DNA of 64,000 nt from Zopfochytrium polystomum. Lineage: Eukaryota > Chytridiomycota > Chytridiomycetes > Chytridiales > Chytridiaceae. A program made the translations under genes and the position numbers. Position 1 is the stretch's first letter, and every line of letters starts with the position of its first letter. The stretch spans positions 124,001 to 188,000 of the forward strand of contig JAIVFJ010000119.1 in the NCBI GenBank assembly GCA_025765615.1, read 5' to 3'. The notes beneath the pieces were generated by a model. That model saw only the letters and a list, made by a program, of their open reading frames with translations, had not been told where the DNA came from and did no database searches. Shown here one piece after another: positions 35,510 to 46,900 of this stretch.

Positions 35510-36682
35510 AGTTATTGAACAACCCACCAATGTCAACTTAATCTGGAACAAATGGGTCTACAAGGTCAAACTTTGTGAAGTCAGCAGCATTGAGTGCTTC
35601 TATGCACGGCTCGTAGCTAAGGGCTTCACACAACGTCATGGCATTGATTTTTGGAATACTCACTCTCCTGTTGTCTGAATCAACAGTCTTCGTTGGCTCA
35701 TTGCCATGGCGGCTGCAAACAACTGGCACACTGCTATTGTCGACATCAGCAATGTGTACCTAAACAGCATGCTCGATCTGCCCATTTACATGGAGCAGCC
35801 AGACAGCTACCGCAGTGATGGCAAAGTCTGATCAAGCAAGCTGGCCGATGTTGGTACCAAGAACTGATTGGCCACCTGAAGTCGAATGGATATCAGCAAA
35901 GCACAGCAGACCCCTGTATCCTCTTCCGTCAAGTGGATGGAAAAGTCATTTTCATTGCCATCTATGTCGATGATATTTGTTTCTTTGGGGATTCTGGGGA
36001 GATCACCTTTGCCATCACACTGCTAAAATCTCGTTACAAGCTCCGCGAAATAGGAACGATCAAAACCATCCTCAATATGCAACTGGAACACTGCCACGAC
36101 AGAATCTTCTTGCACCAGAAAGCCTATATCAAGGAGTTACTTCAACGCCATGCCAACACTATCATCAACCGCACTGCAGTAACTGCCCTTCCCAGTAGTC
36201 TCGATCTTCAGCCACGTGGGATCGAAGAAGCAGCTGCAAACCAGAGACTGTACCATGCAATCCTTGGCGGCATCAACTACCTTGCAACACACACGCGGCC
36301 AGACCTTGCCCCAGCAGTTTCCCACCTTGGTGCCTTCGCTGTGTCTGAACTGGGACGAGAACTTAAGGCACTATCCCAACTCTACTCAGCCCTTCAACTT
36401 CTGTCTCCAACTCCTCTTGTCATCTACACTGACAACAGCGGTGTGATCAACCTCAGTTCAAATGATCTTTATACCAATCGGTCAAAGCATATCATTGTAA
36501 AGTATCATCATATTAGAGAACTCGTGGAACAAAAAGTAGTACGGCTTGAGTGGATTGCTGGAGGAGAACAGCCTGCAGACTATATGACAAAATCTCTCTC
36601 AGCTGCTCTCAGTGAATACCATTTGAGTCGCATTGGCCTTTGTTTCTTCTCTTTCCTCTGGTTCATTTTTTCTTATCTGTGA
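35510..36682 (+). pseudogene. copia reverse transcriptase and RNase H, partly open
   Basis: Conceptual pieces run in copia order: NKWVYKVK, ARLVAKGFTQRHGIDF, SLRWLIAMAAANNWHTAIVD, NVYLNSMLDLPIYMEQPDSY (stops between). Then an open 249-codon frame from 35,933 carries the catalytic YVDD box (AIYVDDICFFG), LREIGTIKTILNMQLEH, YHAILGGINYLATHTRPDL, and RNase H (VIYTDNSGVINLSSN, NRSKHIIVKYHHIRELV, VRLEWIAGGEQPADYMTKSL). The 5' half is disabled by stops, so the protein cannot be made as one piece. Confidence 0.88.
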
Positions 36683-36913
36683 AGCTGTTTTCTTCTTTGT
36701 TCCTTTTCATTACTTTGACTCATTTTCTTTTACCTCTGAAGTTCAATATGTGCCCCCATCCATTTTTGTTAGTGTGGTCTGTCCTTTCTGTTCTGCCATC
36801 CGATGGCCTGTCATACGTGTTTGTGATTCTTCTTTCTCTGGTGTACAGTTTCCTTAAGTTGACTATGGCTTAAGGTTTTCCTCTGTGCCAGCCTTTGCTC
36901 CTGTCCACAGCTT

Positions 36914-36922
36914 AGGGGGGAG
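36914..36922 (+). promoter_or_regulatory. Polypurine tract
   Basis: AGGGGGGAG abuts the 3' LTR, the normal position for plus-strand priming. Confidence 0.8.
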
Positions 36923-37151
36923 TGTCAGTTTTGGGTCTTTTGGTGTAAGCAGTGTGCAGGAGCTTTGACCTGTTACTGCTCTGCAAGGATGACTTGCAGC
37001 ATTTTGCAAGTGATGGTCCTTGTTACAGTTTTGTATAAAGACAAACACAAGACTGACAGAAGCCAAGATCAACCTCCCACCACCACCACCTTCAGTAGTG
37101 TGCACCACAGCAGCCCAATCCATCAATCAGCCATCATAACAAATTCTTTCA
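36923..37151 (+). repeat. 3' LTR of the nested copia element
   Basis: 229 bp, TGTCAG...TTTCA, followed by the GGTTT target copy. Its inner complement reads GTTACAGTTTTGTAT, one change from the 5' LTR. Confidence 0.92.
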
Positions 37152-38642
37152 GGTTTTAAGGACAGGGGCAGTAGGGTTATCACGTGAGAATAAGGTGTCA
37201 GAAAAGGATTGAGGGATGAAGCCACGAAGGAGGGAGGAAAAATTGATACAAGATTGATGATCAAAGAGAAATTCTGGGTGGGAGAGCCAGTAAATGGGAT
37301 GGGCTTGGGGAGGAGAGCAGCCATGAGGTGCAGGAGGAACACAAGAAGAAAGAGTTTCAGCAAAGGTGTTGCGAATCTTGGTAATGGCGTCAGCAGCTGC
37401 AGGGCATTGCCAGACATGCTCTGTGGTTTCCAAAGCGTGGTGGCATTGACAACAGAGCCCATAAGGGTAGACTTGAGGGTGACTTTGGTGTAGAACTTTT
37501 TGGGTGGGCAAAGTGTTGCTGAGGATTTGAAGTCAATACTTGCGATGAGCAGAGCCAGGGAGGGTGCCAAAGAGGGAAGAAGGTTTAATTCCAGAGTGGA
37601 GAACAAGAAATGTGGCTTCCCATTGAACTAGGTCAGGGTTGTGGGTGATGTGGGCAAAGGCTGAGGTGTTCAGAAGTGCAAAATGGTGAGAGAGACCTGT
37701 GAGGAGTTGCAGTTGTCGTCGAAGTTGGCCCAAGACCGGGGTATTTGAGATGAAGGCGGTGGCTGGGAGGATCTGTCGTGAGAGGATTGGTAACGAAGTT
37801 GGGTCCGAAGTCCAGGGACCAGATGATGCCAGATTGTCTGCTTGTTCATTGCCAGTGCCGCTGTTGTGTCCACAAACCCAGGAAACTTGTGGAGGGGGGC
37901 CAATCCAAGACTGTAGAGCAGCTTCAACGCATGCCCAAAGGGTGGGGTGGGAAGTGGTGTGCAAATGACAATGGAGGGAATCAGAGAGAGGAGGTGTGTT
38001 GAGCTCGCTGTGAGGATGGGGACTAAAGGAGTTTGAGGGAAAGAGTTTCTCAAAGGTGTGAATCACTCCAAGATTGTCAAGTCGAAAAGTGAGGGGCAGG
38101 GAAAGCTTTGCAGTAATGGTGAGGGCAGCAAGGAGAGAAGCAATTTCAGCAGTTGTGGAAGAGGCAGAGAGTGGAGGGAGGGCAAAAGAAAATTCAAAGT
38201 TAAGCTCAAGGCAAACAACAGAGCCAGCCATGAAGCCCTCCTCGCGAAGGGAGCCATCAGTGTCAAAGGTCAAGGATGAGTGGGTATGAGCAAGGTCAGC
38301 AGGGAGGAGGGGCACATCCATTGGTTGAAAGCAGGGATTCGTAAAGGGAGCTGGATTGAAGGTGGAGTTGATGAAATCCCAACTAGGACTGGAGGGACTT
38401 GGTGTGTGCGGAGATGAAGAGAGAGAGAGAGAGAGCAGTGATGATGGAAAAGGGAGAGGAGTGAGAGGATGGAGAGAGGAGGGAGGAGTGAGTGGGCAGA
38501 GATGGAAGAGAGAGCAAATGGAGGAAGAGAGATTGGCTTGTTTTGCACTGGATTCTGTCAAAGCAGCAAGGAGGGGGTTGGATTCCTTTTTTTGATCTCT
38601 GTGAGAGGTTGCTGCTTTTCTATACCTGCAGGTTGGAGCCAT
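37152..38642 (-). mobile_element. 5' part of the truncated LINE: RNase H and zinc-binding end of ORF2
   Basis: An open minus-strand frame with a Ser/Pro-rich lead, then an RNase H domain of the kind at the end of Tad/I-clade ORF2: DTDGSLREEGFMAGS, SSTTAEIASLLAAL, FRLDNLGVIHTFEKL, WVCGHNSGTGNEQADNLAS. A CHHALETTEHVWQCPAA zinc-binding motif follows in another frame near 37,430, so one frame change is present. The reverse transcriptase and endonuclease are missing: the copy is 5'-truncated, as is usual for LINEs. The frame runs into the 30.4-31.1 kb half across the copia insertion. Confidence 0.82.
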
Positions 38643-38699
38643 CAGAAAACAGAGGGAGCAGTGGGCTGCACAGAGCAGGCCACAGAAATGAGATAAAGC

Positions 38700-38850
38700 A
38701 GGCTGAGCACCAACCCCCAGCCTGGGCTAAGTACCCATTCAGGGCTGAGTACCACCCAGGGCTGGGTATCACCCAGGGCTGAGTACCATCCTGGGCAGAG
38801 TACCAACCAGGCCTGAGTACCATCCTGGGCTGAGCACCACCCAGGGCCTT
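38700..38850. repeat. Tandem degenerate GGGCTGAGTACCA-type repeat
   Basis: About eight imperfect units of roughly 17-20 bp around GGGCTGAGTACCACCCAGG. Fragments with the reverse motif (GGTACTCAGCCAG) recur near 42,722-42,775. Confidence 0.75.
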
Positions 38851-38867
38851 GTCCATGAGGTGGAGGC

Positions 38868-39807
38868 ACCAATTGGAATCTCTGTCGTTGGAATGGTCCA
38901 TCGCTGATGAGAGAGGTTGCAGTGTCGCAGAGGTCTAGTGGAATACCACATCGTTCTGCTTTGGTTGAGTCAGTAGTCATGTTGTTTCCTCAGGACGATT
39001 ATGTGTGCCAAGTTTGAAAGGATTTTGTTGGATTTTGGGTCTGTTGTGAAGGTGGTGTTGCAGCAGATGAAGGTTGGTTTATTAGCTTGGTGTGTCAGGT
39101 AGGGGGGTGGTTGTTGTCTCCAATTGGGGGCAAAAAATCAAAAATTAATGTTGTGAAGGTTGGAGGCAATCTGGTGACCCTGAATGGAAAGAGGCGTCGC
39201 TTATCACAAAAGAGGATGATACTGAGTAAGCGAATAGTATCAGCGTGTAACCTGGAAGCAGATATTTCCTATGACAGTTTCAGATCCTTTGGGGGAGGTC
39301 TGAAAGGCCAGCAAATAGAGTTTGAAGTTTGAAAAGTGAGTGCCAACTTCAGAGGCAGAGTATACAGCATCGGAGCATCAGATCCGCAATCAGGAGGGTT
39401 CGTTGGAAAGAGAAGATTGAGAGCTTTCCAATGGTAGTAATGAAATTGCTGTACAATGTCTGTAGCGCTTGTGATTGGTCTGCGTAGTTGGCAGATCTGA
39501 AAAGCGTACAACCCCTTCTACTGATTGGATCTGGCTGGAACCAAGGGGGTTGTGATTGGGATGGGTAACAGTTTTGTATGAAAGAATTCGCTATGTTGGC
39601 TGATTGATGGATTGGGCTGCTGTGGTGCACACTACTGAAGGTGGTGGTGGTGGGAGGTTGATCTTGGCTTCTGTCAGTCTGGTGTTTGACTTTATACAAA
39701 ACTGTTACAAGGACCATCACTTGCAAAATGCTGCAAGTCATCCTTGCAGAGCAGTAACAGGTCAAAGCTCCTCCACACTGCTTACACCAAAAGGCCCAAA
39801 AGTAACA
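38868..39807 (-). mobile_element. 5' end of a second copia element, inverted and truncated
   Basis: Read on the minus strand: a full LTR (39,807 to 39,579), the LTR-complementary primer segment, then the leader and start of gag (CACCAATTGGAATCTCTGTC in plus orientation, near 38,868). These match 31,121-32,130 of the first element. It stops in the tandem-repeat region; no pol sequence and no second LTR are present. Confidence 0.82.
39579..39807 (-). repeat. LTR of the inverted copia fragment
   Basis: 229 bp, the same length as the LTRs of the nested element, in opposite orientation. It carries the same GTAACAGTTTTGTAT segment and its complement outside the LTR. Confidence 0.9.
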
Positions 39808-40366
39808 GCATCAACTCCAATGTCTATCACCTCTATGCATGACAAAACGTCAATTGAACTCAGCAAGAGCAACTCAAGCTGGTATCAATCCACACTTATG
39901 AAAATTCAATTGCAAACCCAACCAGATATCACATTTGCAACAAATGTGCCCTCCCAGTTCCAACTGAAGCCATGCCAGTGCCATCGCAATGCACTCCACT
40001 GCCTGCTTCGTTACCTCTGAGGCACCTGGGACTACAGATTATTCTACAGGCGAAGCCACAAGCCACTACGGCTCTTCACAAACGACACCCCTGAACCAGC
40101 TGCATATGCTGACGCATCCTATGGGGGCAAACCTGGAGACTGCAAATTGCACACTGGATATTTGCACTAGTGGTCAACCCTCTCACACATGCTCACACAA
40201 AACACATTGACATACATGCTCATTTCCTCTGAAAAGGTGTAGTCACTGGAGAGATCACTGTACGCTACATACCAACCAGCAACCAGTTCGCAGACATTCT
40301 CACAAAACCACTCTCGATGTCTCAGCACCAGCAACTGACCTCACTACTTGGCCTCTGACCCCGCTC
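39808..40366 (+). pseudogene. copia RT/RNase H 3' relic
   Basis: Broken plus-strand translations end in TVRYIPTSNQFADILTKPLS, the typical copia RNase H C-terminus, and stop at a TGA near 40,358. It begins directly at the inner edge of the inverted LTR, so the LTR inserted here or a deletion joined the two. Confidence 0.65.
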
Positions 40367-40380
40367 CAACCTTTCAAACA

Positions 40381-42045
40381 CCCTTTCACAGCAAGATCCA
40401 AGCTCAAGCATATCAAGCAAGGAAACCAATCTTGTGTGGCCTACACCAACCAATTCAAGCAACTAGCCAGAGACTCTGGATACAATGATGCAGCTCTGAT
40501 GGAGCTGTACCATGATGGTCTCCATGCATGAGTCTATCCAAGACATGCTCTCCCAGTCTCTGCACATCCCTGAGACCTTGGAAGAGTACATTCTCCTTGC
40601 CATCAAGATTGACAACAGACTCTACTCCAAGAGGCTGAAGCAAAGACAAGTAGGAACTACATCAAGACCTACCCCAGTCCCTCAAGCTCTTACAGTTCCT
40701 AAACCCATGCAAGTGGATGCAGTTGAGACACTTCCTAAGGGTCCTCTGAGCCAAGAGGAGAAAACAAGGAGGGCCCAGCAGGGACTGTGTTTCTACTGTG
40801 GCTCCAAGGAGCATGCTGTCAAGGACTGCCCAAGGAAGAAGCACCCAAACTCCCAGGTCCAGGCTCACTGAGGGGCAATTTTCTGGACCCTCCTCCAAGC
40901 TGCCCCTGTTTCATCACCACCACCAGCACCACAAACACCTCAGATTCCAAGCCCCACCAACTCACCATGGATGTCAAGATTCAACTCTCACCCAAGTCAA
41001 CCATCACAACCAAGGCCCTTATAGACTCTGGATCATCCTGCAACATCATTGATGCCACCCTTGCCAAGTCTTGTGCCATTCCCACCATCAAGAAATCCAC
41101 ACCCCTCAAGGTCCACTTTGCCAATCATGCTCTGTTCAAGGAAATCAGCCATGAAACCAAGCTAAACCTCCTCCACATCCAAGACTTTCCACCATCCATG
41201 GTCAACGTGGAAGTATTGGATCTTGGCTCACCCACATTCTCTGTCATCCTGGGATTACCATGGCTGCAAGCCCAGAACCCTGCCATTGATTGGGTCACTG
41301 GTCAAGTCCAACCTCCACCAATTGGAACAGTCACCCAAAACTCAAGTCAAGCCCCCAAGTCTCATGCTCTCAAGCCCTTGATTCAAGATTCACAGCCAGC
41401 CAAGACTCAAGTTCCACAGTTCACAGTTCACAGTCAAGATTCAAGTAGAGCTCAGAGAGCTCACAGTCATGGCCAAGACTCTAGTTCACAAAACCCACAG
41501 TCAAAGATTCAAGTACCACAGTTCACAGTCCACATTCAAGATTCAAGTTCCACAGCTCACAGTCTTTTTGCCAAGAACAGAACTCTCAGTCAAAGATTCA
41601 AGAATCACAGTTCCCAGTCAAGATTTCATGCCCCACTGCTGATGAGCGCAGAAGGACAGACCTTGCACCTGAATGGGGAGATGATTTCACCCCACCATCC
41701 AAGACACACCTTTCATTGCTTCCTGACAGTGTGTGGGCCCATGCTATTTCCAAGGACCCCAAGCCTCACAAGATTCAAATCAGCCAAAAAGAGGAAAAAC
41801 TTGAGATACTCAAGACAAGGCATGATGCAGCAACAGCTGGACACCCAGGAGAGCACAAGACATATGAGCTTGTTTCCAGAGACTTCTACTGGCCGGGCAT
41901 GAGGAAGTACATCAAGAACTATGTCAACAGCTGTGAAACCTGTCAAAGAAACAAATCCAGCAGACACAAGCCCTATGGACTTCTGGAGCCCCTCCCACAC
42001 ACTTCTCCACTTCATTCACTCCTTCCACTCACTCACTCAGAGTAG
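40381..42045 (+). pseudogene. Ty3/gypsy gag-pro-integrase remnant without reverse transcriptase
   Basis: The gag end has a zinc knuckle CFYCGSKEHAVKDCPRK (near 40,790). Then a retropepsin-like domain appears with ALIDSGSSCNIIDATLAKSC (from 41,014) and FSVILGLPWLQAQNPAIDW. A tandem-like Ser/Gln-rich stretch built on CAAGATTCAAG follows. Then the integrase H2C2 zinc domain appears in another frame (HDAATAGHPGEHKTYELVSR, FYWPGMRKYI, CETCQRNKSS, to 42,045). RT, RNase H and the integrase core are absent, so a large internal deletion is evident. Family placement rests on the DSG protease and H2C2 motifs. Confidence 0.82.
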
Positions 42046-42500
42046 ACTGTTTACACATCTATGTTTTACTTCAATTGAATTCTCATTGAATTGCTTCTTC
42101 TCAAGTCAGAGACAATATCACTATTCAGCATATCAGTTCAGAATGCTTCTTCATTCCACTGCCTCCCTGCTTTATTGGTATCTAGAAAGCACAAAATATA
42201 CAAAAAAGACACAAAATTTCTGGCCTTTGTGGATGTTTCATTTGAAAAAATCCACAATTAGTCCTCTGGGAAAATCCTGATGATAGTGGAACAGACACAG
42301 TTTTACTCCTCCTCCTTTGCAAAGCAGATAAGTACAGGAAAGGCTTTTACCCTGTGCCTGTCATGCTTGCCTCGCAGCTATTATGCTGGCATATCATCGT
42401 AATGCAGTATAGACTTTGTTTCAATTGTTCATAACAAATAACAGATTCTTTTTCTTTTAAGTTCAGGAGAAGGACCATCCCCAAACACACATCGCCACAC
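42005..42500 (+). repeat. LTR-like sequence downstream of the gypsy remnant
   Basis: Carries the 53-bp block identical to 20,025-20,077 at its start and the ~200-bp block similar to 19,846-20,024 at its end. This is the order expected for the pol end followed by an LTR. LTR borders are not certain. Confidence 0.5.
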
Positions 42501-43134
42501 ATTTCCAATGCTTTCCCCTTCGATCTGCCTTTTGACGATCTTCGCTTCACCTTTGTGGTTCGCGCTGCTCTGGAATCTGCCCTGCTGTGCTGCGCACTCT
42601 GAGCAATGATTGCAACGATCACTGCATTTCTAAAACTGAGGAAAAAACTGGGCTCACCAGAGATGGTACCAATCACAGGATTTCTAAAAAGAGGTAAAAG
42701 TCAGCTTGTTTCACACCCAGGATGGTACTCAGCCAGGTGACACTTGGCCCATGGTGGTACTCAGCCAGTACCCATCCCTGGGCAACCCTTAAGTCATCCA
42801 TCCACGGGAGCTTGATACCTTTTCGACACAAGTTTATCGACGCTTGTGTCATGAACATGGCAGGACAGGGCAAGGCAGACAAGGAACTGAGAGGAGTGAT
42901 GATTGTATTGGAAACAATAATTCACTTGAGGGATGGGACAGGCCCCCCATCCCCCTTTTATACCTTTTGAGAGTCTTCCTTGTCAAGACTCAAAGAAAGT
43001 TCCAGAATGAGCAATTCTTCATCTAAGTCCAGTTGAATTCTCTTGGTCTGGAGGTTTGTGATTTTGCTTGCAGTTGACGAGATGCATTTCTTCCTTCTCC
43101 TCTATTTCTTCCTCATACTCGATTGCAGATCGAC
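42501..43134. other. Gene-free repeat debris
   Basis: Contains GGTACTCAGCCAG-type fragments related to the 38.7-kb repeat. No coding feature is supported. Confidence 0.4.
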
Positions 43135-43532
43135 TGTGAGACTACACCAAGGTCTCAGTGATAAAGCCTAGGGATTTTATTTCCAAAAACAAGCGTACCT
43201 GTCATAAAACCGCAAGGATCAGGACCCCTATTATTATTCCCAGCTCTTTAGTTTCCAAGGCGTTATCAAAGTGTATTTGTGGCTAACCCGTCTGTATTAT
43301 TGGGCCTGCTTTACTACTTTCGTCTTAACAGTTTCCGTTGCAGCAGGGTTTTCTCAACATATTTTCTTGTTCAGAGACGAACAGAGACTGCCCGACTGCC
43401 TAGGGATGGGGTGCCTGACAGGCTGTACCCCAAGCCCATCTAATTTATTTTCAGCACTTGTACATACATGCATAGGGTTGGGGAGACTTTGAGCATTTGT
43501 GGTGGATGCGCCAAGTCAGGGGTTGACTTGTC
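43135..43532 (+). repeat. Dispersed ~400-bp repeat, copy 1
   Basis: Begins TGTGAGACTACACCAAGGTC and ends CTTGTCA. It matches 50,891-51,298 at about nine positions in ten. TG...CA ends would suit a solo LTR, but no target duplication is seen and the element is non-coding. Confidence 0.8.
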
Positions 43533-43870
43533 AAACACCCACAGCACGGGCTTCGTGCTCCTGCGATGGTGTCAGTTTTTCTGGTGCCGTCGTGGCCCCT
43601 GGCCGCGGCGGCGGTCATGATAGCGATCTAGGCATGCATTCGCGATTTCGAGGCCGTCGGCCTCGAGTTTCTTTTTGGGTAGGAAGGGGTGGACGGCACG
43701 ACCTCAGGGGCAAGCGGATGGCGAGCTGCAGACAATGGTGGGCCATTTTGTTTCCCCTTTTTACGACAATTGCCACACACGAGCGAGTGGGGCGCGGACC
43801 CGCTTCTGCGACCAAGAAAGTGCTCGCTCGGGAGAAGGAGTGAAAAACAGCGCACGATAATCCTCAGCAA

Positions 43871-43935
43871 GAGCGTAAGGCGAGGAGTAAGGCGAGCCGA
43901 TTGCTGAGCGTAAGGCGAGGAGTAAGGCGAGCCGA
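43871..43935. repeat. Two identical 30-bp units in the transporter promoter
   Basis: The 30-bp unit GAGCGTAAGG...GCGAGCCGA occurs at 43,871-43,900 and again at 43,906-43,935, separated by TTGCT. The second copy ends 48 bp before the transporter ATG. Each unit itself contains an inner GTAAGGCGAG doublet. Confidence 0.9.
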
Positions 43936-43982
43936 AGGAGGCCGAGGTCTTTGCTACAAATCACTGGCGGCGCAGGAGGTGG

Positions 43983-46900
43983 ATGGCCGAACGCGGTGAA
44001 GGGCGCAGATCGATCCGATCAAACATGTCGCGCCCACTTCAGCCGGATTTCCAGTTTCGCCGCGATGAGAGCTCTGCAGTGTCTAACGGTAGCTCGGAGC
44101 TGGCCCGCCCCCCTTCTGTGAGGCGACCCGTCTTGGATTCGACTGAGGTCAGCCCAAATCACACTCCTCGTTTTTTTCTCCAAATGTTCTCCCTCATTTC
44201 CGTCACAGGTACCCAACTTAAAGACTATTGGAAAGGTGTGTGTATGCTTGTGTGTTTGAATGTGTGTGTATTGTTTGAGTGCGAGTGTTCGCGCGAAGCT
44301 TGAAGCCACTATTCCCATTTGTCCTCACCACGCAATCAAAGCTCGGAGGAATATCACTCATCTACAATACGATGACTGGAATTGGAGTTATTCAAGCAGC
44401 ATCCGTTTTCCAGCAGGTTAGTGATCGGTCTGTTCAAGTAGCCAGGTCTCAACTCTCCAACAGTCAGGCTGGCTTCTTGTTGTTGTGTTCTTCGTCGTCT
44501 ACATGATCGTATCTGGAATATGTGGGCTCTTCATCGTTGAAGCAATGCAATGCATACCTGGAAATCGATTTTTTCAGGGGACTGTTGAGTTCGCCACACT
44601 CATTAACTTCTATTTCGGCCCAGTGGTGAGTGCATTTGAAAGTGAAAGGAAGCGCGAGGCTTCATCGACTACAGGCCCATGCAGCAGGACAATTTTGCTT
44701 GTTTGGTGCATTGCAGAGTCTCGCTGTCAGTTCCATTATCCAGTCCTCCCAAGTTAGTGCTCCTCTCCTGTGGCACAAACCATGTTGTTTCTTCAAAGTC
44801 ACAACTTCTTCAGACTATGGACAACCTCCTGATTGACATCGCTGGAAGGACTTGCGGAATTGCTTTCAGTAGATCCACAGTTTTCACTACGTTGTGTGTA
44901 TCTGACCATGGCACAATGATCTCACCGTTCGGAAGCACTTACATGCTCACAACGGCGGGCTATCTGGTAGATTTTGTTGTGCGCAGCATTCTTCTGAAAA
45001 ACGTCACATTACACAAGGTTGTGCTTTCGTTTGTTGTCCCTCTTTGCATATTTCCCCTGACGGAGTTTGTCTCCGTTCAAATCGGTGCGTCCAGTTACGA
45101 AACGTTTGGGAAACTAAATTATATCCAGCTGCTTTTTTCATCACTCTGGGAATATTCGCTGTTTGGATCGTAAATGCAGTGCTAAATGGCCTTCACCCTT
45201 CGTTTGTGCCGGTCGTTGGAAGCACCTCTGGGTGAGACGATGCGTGGAATGCACAATTACTCTAAATCTTCTTCGAAGATACGCAGGGCTGATTGGAGTC
45301 GTGATGCTTAATTACGCCTACGTTCAAGCAATCCCATCATGGGTGAACGTCAAGCGACCAGAAGTGAATGTCCAGTGGTCGATTTGGACTGCAAACTTGA
45401 TCGGTCTGGGAACCTACGTATGCATTGGGCTGATTCGTAAGTAAGTTGGAGGCTTGATGTATCGATTTGTTCACCGTTTAGTGCAGCCGCCCTCGCGTAT
45501 ATAATTCCGAGTGACTCCAACCTAGTTGCAGTAATAAGTTTATTGGGGACATCAAACAAGATCTTTGGATATTTGTTTTCCTTGCTCGTGTTGATGACAT
45601 CCATACCCGTTTTCCTCAGCATCTCACAACTGAATATTATTCAGAACCTACGAATTAATCGATGCAAGTGTTTGGTTTCCGAATCCGGAAGCGACGCTAA
45701 GAAGTTCGGTTTCAGATCTCTCGGTGCTTGCTTGCTATGCGCTGCCATGGGCAGTTGCAATTCCATTCTTAACTGGAGGGTACCTTCTTCTGATAAACAT
45801 CTGGGGATCTCTTATATTTGTAAGCCAAAATACCTTCCACTTCTCTTAAAATTTAAGTGAGTAGGTCTCCACCGCAAATTTTGTTGTTCCACTAGGAATC
45901 TATTTAAAAGCAATCACGTTCAGAAAGCGGTACAACAAAGAACGCCGTAAGTATGATTTGTCTTGTGAAAGTACTAATTCCAAGAGGTGTTTTGCAAAAG
46001 TTCTGACGCCAAAACAACGACAACTGCTCCGAGTGATACATTCCAGATCTGGCCTTGGAAAGCCCAAGCCGCCCTTCGAAAGCGAGAGCCGCTCGACGCT
46101 TCCCGCTCTGCCACAATCGTTTAGTGAACAACACCTTTCACGAAACAGCCCGCCGCAAGTGCCCACCGTCGTTGTAGACGGCCCCGGAAAGGGAAAGTCA
46201 ACGGATACCGCAATCAATCCGGCCGACAGCTATTTGACAGTTGGACAAGGAAGCATGCAGTCTCTCTTCCATCCGTTGGAGGACACATTAAGACCCACAA
46301 ATGTCGGCCAAATTCCACCACTTCTTGATCCAGTGGACGAAACAGTTGGGTCATCTGTCTTTCTCTCGGTCCCTTCAAACGGCACGAGAAGGCCTCCGAA
46401 CGGCGACACCAGCTTTTCATCAACGAAAGGCGAAATTGAGCACCATTCGCATCGATCGACCTTCTCGAAAGCCAACTCCACCTGGAGCGACTGGATGAAT
46501 GGCGTTTCCCCTCCATCGTCTCCAGATATTCGAGAGAATACTCCAGCGACACCATCGAAGGCGGCGAGACAGGCACAACGATCGAAGTCGATAGTGCAGT
46601 GGCTATCGAATGGATCGCTCACACAACTGCCAACGCGATCAAAGTCCGTGGTAGAATCTGTGCCATGGCGAAGCGAGGACCCGCCGCAGATTCAAGGCGT
46701 GTTCGAAAGTATGCCAAACGTTCAAGGCCGGTTCGATTCGTCTGCGGAACTTCCTGTGCGAAGGAAGGAAGGCCGACCTGACCGCCAAATCCTTGGCGGG
46801 CCTGCTGCCTGGCGATCCACATCGTTCGCATCCCCAAAGCCTATGAGTCTATTTGAGATTGATCCAGAGACGGAACACTACCTGTACGAGGACGTTCCTG

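Larger units (their letters stand above)
31121..37151 (+). mobile_element. Ty1/copia-type LTR retrotransposon, decayed, nested in the LINE
   Basis: Complete at both ends: 229-bp LTRs beginning TG and ending CA, GGTTT target duplications, a primer-site segment and a polypurine tract. The interior is badly decayed. A gag relic (about 31,990-32,720) has stops. An unrelated-looking A/T-rich stretch (33,000-34,790) contains a G-rich tract followed by a direct 35-bp repeat, perhaps a nested insertion. Next comes the integrase-to-RT linker (34,800-35,250), then RT/RNase H (35,510-36,682). I find no intact integrase. The order gag, then linker, then RT-RNase H is copia-type. It is related to, but clearly divergent from, the element at 59.5 kb. 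Confidence 0.88.

Noticed and set aside
38700..38850. Spaced tandem repeat that could look like a CRISPR array
   Set aside because: Units are contiguous and degenerate with no unique spacers, and the genome is eukaryotic.
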